The notes beneath the pieces were generated by a model. That model searched no databases, was not told where the DNA came from, and worked only from the letters and a program-made list of their open reading frames with translations. From contig WKFK01000015.1 in the NCBI GenBank assembly GCA_014872815.1, positions 558,001-622,000 on the forward strand: 64,000 nucleotides of DNA, in the 5' to 3' direction. This document shows, piece by piece, positions 58,403 to 64,000 of this stretch. The position numbers were made by a program, and so were the translations under genes. The number at the start of each line of letters is the position of its first letter. Position 1 is the first letter of the stretch. This DNA is from Paracoccaceae bacterium (lineage in GTDB: Bacteria > Pseudomonadota > Alphaproteobacteria > Rhodobacterales > Rhodobacteraceae).

Positions 58403-59182
58403 ATGAGAGCCCCGTTTACCCTGTTGCTAACTCTATGTATGGCTGTGACTTTTCTGGTTGCGGGCTGCGCCGAAACCACCAACGTGGAAGCTCCTGTTGA
58501 GGTGGCGCAGGCGGCGCCAGAAGAAGTTGTGACAAAGAACGTGGTCGTTGATGAGGACCCACAAGGTCCACGTATTCTGGCAATGGGCGACAGTATGATG
58601 GCCTGGCATACCTTCACCGGTCAGTCGATTCCGCACACGATTGAGAGCGTGCTGGACGAGCCTGTGTTCAGCAATGCCATCAGTGGGGCGAAAATCACCT
58701 ACAAGCTGCCTTTGTCCGGCGCATTGGGCATGCGGATTGAGAACCAATACCGCAAGGGCGACTGGGACTGGGTGGTGTTGAACGGCGGTGGCAACGATTT
58801 GTGGCTGGGCTGTGGCTGTGGCAAATGCACCGGCAAACTCAACAAGATGATTTCCGAAGATGGGAAACGTGGCGTGATCCCGATGATGGTTCAGAAGTAT
58901 CGCCATCAAGGGGCCCAGGTGGCTTGGGTCGGGTACCTGCGCAGTCCCGGTGCGTGGTCTCCGGTAGAAGGCTGCCGCGACACGGGCAACGAGCTTGAGC
59001 AGCGCATCACCAAACTGGCCGCGATTGACCCGGGTGTGCACTATGTGTCGCTGGCTGATTTGGTGCCGCATGGCGACCGCAGCTTTCACACCTTTGATAT
59101 GATTCACCCGTCCATCAAGGGCAGCCGCGAGATTGGCAAACGGGTGGCGGCGGTGATCTCGGCGAACGACACTGCGCGTTAA
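58403..59182 (+). CDS. SGNH/GDSL-type hydrolase lipoprotein
   Basis: Lipobox FLVAGC; ILAMGDSMMAWHTFTGQSIPHTIE; VVLNGGGNDLWLGCGCGKC; DMIHPSIKG. Confidence 0.82.
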   Translation: MRAPFTLLLTLCMAVTFLVAGCAETTNVEAPVEVAQAAPEEVVTKNVVVDEDPQGPRILAMGDSMMAWHTFTGQSIPHTIESVLDEPVFSNAISGAKITYKLPLSGALGMRIENQYRKGDWDWVVLNGGGNDLWLGCGCGKCTGKLNKMISEDGKRGVIPMMVQKYRHQGAQVAWVGYLRSPGAWSPVEGCRDTGNELEQRITKLAAIDPGVHYVSLADLVPHGDRSFHTFDMIHPSIKGSREIGKRVAAVISANDTAR

Positions 59183-59207
59183 AGCCCAAAACCACTCAAC
59201 GTGTTAG

Positions 59208-59233
59208 CCCCATCGTTTTGCGGTGGGGTTTTT
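59208..59233 (+). terminator. Rho-independent terminator
   Basis: CCCCATCG-TTTTG-CGGTGGGG-TTTTT. Confidence 0.75.
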
Positions 59234-59416
59234 GCGTTTTAGGTGTGGTGAAATGGCGGGTTGCGTTTTCTGACAAAATTTGTCAGATAAGGCGCGCCCA
59301 GCCAGACATCCTCCAGATCAGCCCGGGTTTTCAATGCATGAAACTGGGCGCTGGCTGTGCCCCCCAAAACAAGCTGGCGCCATATTTCTGCAGGTGTGAG
59401 CAACGGAGTCACGGAT

Positions 59417-59641
59417 ATGGCGAGAATTTTTGCTGACCTATTGGCGATGGATGCCCTCGCGCAAAAGGCAGGCTGTGGGCTGAAGCCAGAACTGCGGACG
59501 GCCATGGAGGCCAGTATGTGGTTTCCCTCTATAGCGGCTTCCCCGGCGCCGAAGGCAGAGGACTTAGCGGGGCCATTGCCGCACAACGTTGTGCGATTTG
59601 GCGAGGCCAGGACCATCCCAAACCGGAGAAAAGAGGCATGA
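59417..59641 (+). CDS. Hypothetical small protein
   Basis: MARIFADLLAMDALAQKAGCGLKPELRTAMEAS...; stop overlaps the next ATG; no recognised family. Confidence 0.35.
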   Translation: MARIFADLLAMDALAQKAGCGLKPELRTAMEASMWFPSIAASPAPKAEDLAGPLPHNVVRFGEARTIPNRRKEA

Positions 59642-60135
59642 GCGACGCCGTTAAATACCGCTGTATCGAGGTTCTTGAGACCATTGGCTGTGACGCCTTT
59701 GAAGTTGGGCTGTTGCCGGTGTTGCGTCACCTATGCGTCAGCGCGCAGGTGACTGATCCCAAGAGCTGGAGCCGGGCCTTTGACATCGCTGTCGAACATC
59801 ATGGTGAGGCGATTGGCCTGCCGGCGGCACACGGGTTGCACAAGGTGGTCTTGGCCTTGTTCGCGTGTCGTGAGGAGGGTTTGGACCTGAAAGATCCGCT
59901 GTGTCCGGACGCCAAGCGAGATATCACCGATGATGAAGTGCAGCTCCTGTCGATGATCCACCATATGCGCCGAGATAACACGGCCGCGGCGCGCTCTGCT
60001 GTGGCCTTTGTCACGCGGGGGCGCATGGATCCGGAGTTGATCCGAAACGGCCTGGCCTTTGCCAACCGGTTCCCGGCGGGCCTGGGGCGGCACGCGCGGG
60101 TGGTGGGACGGCCGAAATTGGCTGTGGTGGCTTAA
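59638..60135 (+). CDS. Conserved hypothetical protein
   Basis: 165 aa MSDAVKYRCIEVLETIGCDAFEVGLLPVLRHLCVSAQ...; ATG in a coupled position. Confidence 0.6.
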   Translation: MSDAVKYRCIEVLETIGCDAFEVGLLPVLRHLCVSAQVTDPKSWSRAFDIAVEHHGEAIGLPAAHGLHKVVLALFACREEGLDLKDPLCPDAKRDITDDEVQLLSMIHHMRRDNTAAARSAVAFVTRGRMDPELIRNGLAFANRFPAGLGRHARVVGRPKLAVVA

Positions 60136-60857
60136 GAGGTTCTGGCGCGTTTGGCACCGGGCTTTTCGGTGATGCCAAACGCCTTGCGCGCGGTCACGAG
60201 CCGCAGGTCCTCGGGGTCCATACCCATCGACAACATGGTCTTGCGGTCAAAGCGCTCTTTGGCGACGGTTTTGTCGTGCGCCGTGCCAAAGAGGCGGTCG
60301 ATCCAATCAAAACCAAAGCTGACCTGAAAGGTCGCGTGGTGGTCCTGAAAATGGTGCGCCAGATGCTTGCGGGTGATGTATTGACCCAAACGGCCTTTGG
60401 GCACGTTCAGATGCGCAATTGTGTGGCAGTATTCGTAGAAGGCGAAGGCGGACACAGAGCCCACAAACAGCGCGATATAGGCAATGGTCAGCGCGGGGAT
60501 CAGGCCGAGGAAGGGCCAGAGGATTGCGGTGTGGATGGCCACGGACAAGAGGCCAAAGCGCACAGGGTACCAGTGGTCGTCGCCGGTGAAGAACTCCGGA
60601 TCTGTAGGGTATTCGTGGTGGCCGATGTGGGTACGGTAGAGCTCGTTGAAGGTGCCCTGATCTGTGGGCGGTTCACGGTGCATCAGGAAGCGGTGCATGC
60701 CGTATTCGACAAAGAGCTGCGCGATGTAGCCATAGACCAGCGCGACGGGAATCCACCAGGACAGGTTCTGGAAAATCAGGACCACACCAACCAGCCAGAA
60801 CGGAAACAGGCGGTGCAAACTGCCCATGCGGATCAGAACGGATAGTGTTTCTTTCAT
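60132..60857 (-). CDS. Sterol desaturase / fatty acid hydroxylase family protein
   Basis: Histidine boxes HRFLMH, HIGHHEYP, HLAHHFQDHHATF. Confidence 0.88.
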   Translation of the reverse strand: MKETLSVLIRMGSLHRLFPFWLVGVVLIFQNLSWWIPVALVYGYIAQLFVEYGMHRFLMHREPPTDQGTFNELYRTHIGHHEYPTDPEFFTGDDHWYPVRFGLLSVAIHTAILWPFLGLIPALTIAYIALFVGSVSAFAFYEYCHTIAHLNVPKGRLGQYITRKHLAHHFQDHHATFQVSFGFDWIDRLFGTAHDKTVAKERFDRKTMLSMGMDPEDLRLVTARKAFGITEKPGAKRARTS

Positions 60858-60904
60858 GATGACCTCCCCTGTCGCGGGGAAGTCTGCGCCCGCAGGGCAG
60901 GCCG

Positions 60905-60918
60905 AGTCAAATTTGACT
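60905..60918. promoter_or_regulatory. 14-bp perfect palindrome AGTCAAATTTGACT upstream of the desaturase gene
   Basis: Direct reading, about 48 nt upstream of the minus-strand start at 60857. Confidence 0.45.
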
Positions 60919-60935
60919 TGGCGTCAAGACAAAGA

Positions 60936-60963
60936 GCCCCGCACCCCCATGAGGGCGCGGGGC
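60936..60963 (-). terminator. Hairpin downstream of the COG0523 gene
   Basis: GCCCCGCACCC...GGGCGCGGGGC, 12 nt past the stop at 60975. Confidence 0.6.
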
Positions 60964-60974
60964 AGCCGGCGCGC

Positions 60975-62192
60975 TTAGGCGCGACGCCAGCCGGGGAACG
61001 GGTCGGGCATCTCTGCTACAGCAGCGAGGGCCGCAACGGATTCCGCCTGTAGCAAGCAGGAGTCCAGTTTGCCTTTGAGCCTCGGCCAATCAATGCCGCT
61101 GCCAATGAACACCAGCTCCTGACGGCGATCTCCAAAGGGCTCTGCCCAATGGGCGGCCATATACTCTTGCGCCTGTGGATGGGTCGGGCGGCGCTCCTCA
61201 GGTACGCTGGCCCACCAGTTGCCCAGCGGCGCGACTGAAGAGAGGGAGCCAGCCAGCGAGAACTCCGCAACCCAATCCGGGCGTGTGGCGATCCAGAAAT
61301 GACCTTTTGCGCGGATCACACCCGGCAGGTCGCCGTTGAGAACATCGTGAATCTTCTGCGGGTCAAACGGCAAGCGCGCGCGATAGACATAAGACGTGAT
61401 GCCATATTCTTCGGTTTCCGGTGTGTGATCGGCAAAGCCGTAGAGCTCTTTGGCCCACATGGGATGCTCATGCGCTTTGTCGAAATCGAATAGGCCGGTG
61501 TTGAGCACGTCGAGCGCCGGCACCTTGCTGTGATCCGTTTCGATAATGCGGGCGTCAGCATTCAGGCTGCGGATGATCTTTCGGGCAGCGTCGGTTTTGA
61601 CTGGGCCTGCGTCAGTGACTTTGTTGAGGATCACCACGTCGGCAAATTCCAACTGATCGGTCAGCAGGTGCACCAAAGCCCTGTCGTCTTCCTCGCCCAA
61701 GGTTTCGCCGCGATCTGCCAATAGGTCATGGCTGCCAAAATCGTTGAGCAGGTTCACGGCGTCGACCACGGTCACCATCGTGTCGAGCCGTGCTACGTCG
61801 GTGAGGCTCTCGCCGTCTTCATCACGGAACTCGAAGGTCGCGGCCACAGGCAGAGGCTCAGAGATGCCTGTGGATTCAATCAACAAGTAGTCAAAGCGGC
61901 CTTCGGCAGCGAGGCGGCGCACCTCACTCAGCAGGTCGTCGCGTAGAGTGCAGCAGATGCAGCCATTGGACATTTCCACGAGGGTTTCCTCGGTTTGGCT
62001 CAGCTCCGCGCCGCCTTCGCGGACGAGGTCCGCGTCGATGTTCACTTCGGACATGTCATTCACGATCACCGCCACGCGCAGGCCGTCGCGGTTGTTGAGA
62101 ACGCCGTTGAGCAGCGTCGTTTTACCGGCTCCAAGGAAACCGGACAAAACGGTCACGGGGAGGCGGGTGTCTTGATGTTGGGTGTCTGGCAT
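60975..62192 (-). CDS. CobW/COG0523-family GTPase (zinc-metallochaperone type)
   Basis: [45 protein letters not shown]; CxCC metal motif [14 protein letters not shown]. Confidence 0.92.
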   Translation of the reverse strand: MPDTQHQDTRLPVTVLSGFLGAGKTTLLNGVLNNRDGLRVAVIVNDMSEVNIDADLVREGGAELSQTEETLVEMSNGCICCTLRDDLLSEVRRLAAEGRFDYLLIESTGISEPLPVAATFEFRDEDGESLTDVARLDTMVTVVDAVNLLNDFGSHDLLADRGETLGEEDDRALVHLLTDQLEFADVVILNKVTDAGPVKTDAARKIIRSLNADARIIETDHSKVPALDVLNTGLFDFDKAHEHPMWAKELYGFADHTPETEEYGITSYVYRARLPFDPQKIHDVLNGDLPGVIRAKGHFWIATRPDWVAEFSLAGSLSSVAPLGNWWASVPEERRPTHPQAQEYMAAHWAEPFGDRRQELVFIGSGIDWPRLKGKLDSCLLQAESVAALAAVAEMPDPFPGWRRA

Positions 62193-62206
62193 GGTTGGCT
62201 CCAATA

Positions 62207-62221
62207 ATGTTATAACATAAC
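62207..62221. promoter_or_regulatory. Candidate Zur box ATGTTATAACATAAC
   Basis: 12-bp perfect palindrome ATGTTATAACAT (62207-62218), 15 nt upstream of the COG0523 ATG. Confidence 0.6.
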
Positions 62222-62269
62222 AATCATGAGAGAGAGGAAACTGCAAGAGGCGGAATGCGTGGCGGGCAA

Positions 62270-62302
62270 CAAAAAACGCCCGCTCCGGGGAGCAGGCGTT
62301 TT
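62270..62302 (-). terminator. rpsO terminator
   Basis: AAAAAACGCCCGCTCC-GG-GGAGCAGGCGTTTT. Confidence 0.8.
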
Positions 62303-62326
62303 CCGTAATCTCGGTAAAGGCAGGTC

Positions 62327-62596
62327 TTAGCGACGGATGCCCAGACGCTTGATCAGGTCCTGATAGCGTGCTTCGTCTTTGCCCTTGGTGTAGTCCAGCA
62401 GCTTACGGCGCTGAGCAACCATTTTCAGAAGGCCACGACGACCGTGGTTGTCCTTCTTGTGGGTTTTGAAGTGCTCTGTCAGGGTGTTGATGCGGGATGT
62501 CAGGATCGCAACCTGGACTTCCGGGGAACCGGTGTCGCCTTCTTTGGTCGCGAATTCTTTCATCAGGCGTGCTTTTTCTTCAGCAGTGATCGACAT
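62327..62596 (-). CDS. rpsO: 30S ribosomal protein S15
   Basis: [71 protein letters not shown]. Confidence 0.98.
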   Translation of the reverse strand: MSITAEEKARLMKEFATKEGDTGSPEVQVAILTSRINTLTEHFKTHKKDNHGRRGLLKMVAQRRKLLDYTKGKDEARYQDLIKRLGIRR

Positions 62597-62736
62597 CGGG
62601 GTCTCCTATTTCAAAGGGTTTCGGGCGCAAGCCGGGATGTCGTCCAGCAAGGTCCATAGAGATCACTCCCAAGAGATTCCCTTGGAAGATGGGCGTACAT
62701 AAGCGCAAACGGGTTAAAAGAAAAGGGGGAAGCCGT

Positions 62737-63693
62737 TTAGGCGGCAGACTGTGGGATCAAAACTATGTCCTCTGGGGTCAGCCCCGACCCGCCATGCACC
62801 GTGACCACGGCGATGCCATTGACGAGAATTTGTATGGTGTCGCCCTGTGTGTCGGTTTGAGAAATGGCGACCTCTGGCGTGTCCCCCACGTCTTCATAGA
62901 TCAGAGCCAGAGTGTCTTGCTCCGCATCAAAGTCCATGATCGTCGCTTGTGCCGTGCCTTGCGTGTCCATCAAGAAGGCGTCCGATCCGCTGCCCCCGGT
63001 GAGTATGTCGCCTTCCCCGCCCAGAAGCTTGTCATCACCCGCCCCCCCGTTGAGATAGTCGACATCGGCGCTAACGCCGTCGGGGGTTAGGCCTACGAGG
63101 AGATCGTCGCCCTGCCCGCCAAACAGGGTGTCGTGGCCGATCCCGCCATTGAGTGTATCGTCATCTAACCCGCCGTGGAGGGCGTCTTCGCCACGGTCAC
63201 CGTGGAGCGTGTCGGCCCCGGCACCGCCTTGCAGGCTGTCATCCTGTCCACCACCGAACATGAGATCATTCCCTGCATGACCAAAAAGCGTGTCCGCGCC
63301 GATGCCGCCATTGAGGCTGTCGCTGCCGTCTTCACCATGCAGCACATCCGTCCCGGCTCCGCCTATCAGCAGGTCCTGACCAGCGCCGCCAAGGAGGTGG
63401 TCCTCGCCCATGCCTCCGCTGATTGTGTCAGCGGCGTCATAGCCGTTGAGGAGATCGTTGCCAGTGCCACCGGTCATGAAATCGGCGGTGGAGGTGCCGG
63501 TCAGGATGTCATCCCCAAAACCGCCGTCAATGCGTGCGGGGTCCGTGAGTGGGGGATCTGCAGGCTCTGTCAGGGGATCGGTTTCCGGTGGATTGGGCAC
63601 GCTGTCGTCTTCTTCGGGCGTCTCGTTGCTGTCGATGGCCACAAAGGCCGCCGCACCCGCCATGATACTTAAGAGACTCGCCAACAGGAGCAT
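62737..63693 (-). CDS. Signal-anchored RTX (GGxGxDxLx) calcium-binding repeat protein
   Basis: MLLLASLLSIMAGAAAFVAID then about 14 nonapeptide repeats (GGTGNDLLNGYDAADTISGGMGEDHLLGGAGQDLL...). Confidence 0.85.
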   Translation of the reverse strand: MLLLASLLSIMAGAAAFVAIDSNETPEEDDSVPNPPETDPLTEPADPPLTDPARIDGGFGDDILTGTSTADFMTGGTGNDLLNGYDAADTISGGMGEDHLLGGAGQDLLIGGAGTDVLHGEDGSDSLNGGIGADTLFGHAGNDLMFGGGQDDSLQGGAGADTLHGDRGEDALHGGLDDDTLNGGIGHDTLFGGQGDDLLVGLTPDGVSADVDYLNGGAGDDKLLGGEGDILTGGSGSDAFLMDTQGTAQATIMDFDAEQDTLALIYEDVGDTPEVAISQTDTQGDTIQILVNGIAVVTVHGGSGLTPEDIVLIPQSAA

Positions 63694-63826
63694 TCTGACT
63701 CCCTCCCAAAAACCGCATATTCCGCGGCCACACCAACATTCACCTCCCGCAATTAGGCCACAGGTGATGAGCTGGGTAAACTGATCCGTTGGGATGTGGT
63801 TAATACGCTTAAGGAGGAAAACCGCG

Positions 63827-64000
63827 CTACAAAGGCCAGATTTCCGGCCGTGTGGCGTAGGCAATGTAGAGCGGATGGCGCGGGTGTCCGGCTTTGGTCA
63901 CGCCCAGGCACAAAATGGCTTCGCCGGTGGATTTCAGAACATCGCGCATCTCAAAGCCACGGTTTAGATGATCGCCATGTGCGCCCCACGCGGCGATGAT
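63827..64000 (-). CDS. DUF1643 family protein, C-terminal part, truncated by window end
   Basis: Minus-strand frame ends ...EAILCLGVTKAGHPRHPLYIAYATRPEIWPL*, the DUF1643 C-terminal signature. Confidence 0.75.
   Translation of the reverse strand: MIAAWGAHGDHLNRGFEMRDVLKSTGEAILCLGVTKAGHPRHPLYIAYATRPEIWPL

Noticed and set aside
59239-59730. 163-aa minus-strand ORF
   Set aside because: Overlaps better-placed plus-strand ORFs with coupled starts; no recognisable domain.
1-64000. CRISPR arrays
   Set aside because: No regularly spaced 25-40 bp direct repeats and no cas-like proteins seen.

Overview
The window looks like a Rhodobacterales (roseobacter-type) chromosome segment. Housekeeping stretches (metal ABC transporter, mutL, rmuC, polA, a MoxR/DUF58/DUF4159 block, gpmI, ctpA, rppH, pnp, rpsO) surround an accessory block of about 24 kb between a tRNA-Arg(CCT) gene at 31.8 kb and pnp at 55.9 kb. 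That block has two modules. The first is an SbtA/SbtB-type bicarbonate-uptake module with an OxyR-like LysR regulator that lacks the peroxidatic Cys, flanked by two small helical-hairpin proteins. The second is a full sulfur-oxidation cluster: soxT-soxR-soxS | soxVW | soxXYZA | soxBCDEF - DUF302 - hemA-like ALA synthase | second soxT - two metallo-beta-lactamase-fold proteins. Degraded IS30-type and IS3-type transposase fragments bracket the sox module. The most interesting signal is a candidate persulfide-responsive regulon. The ArsR-type SoxR has two Cys separated by 66 residues, as in SqrR. Exact ATTC-N8-GAAT palindromes (the published SqrR operator consensus) occur before soxX, before soxB and, about 35 kb away, before a SulP-family anion transporter. 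Weaker variants precede soxV and the MBL operon. Other observations include a heme-biosynthesis gene at the end of the sox operon, an MBL paralog with a destroyed HxHxDH motif, a triple TetR operator, a probable Zur box, an 11-bp tandem repeat and a dispersed GC-rich repeat. All calls come from reading the sequence and the supplied ORF translations. No searches were run.
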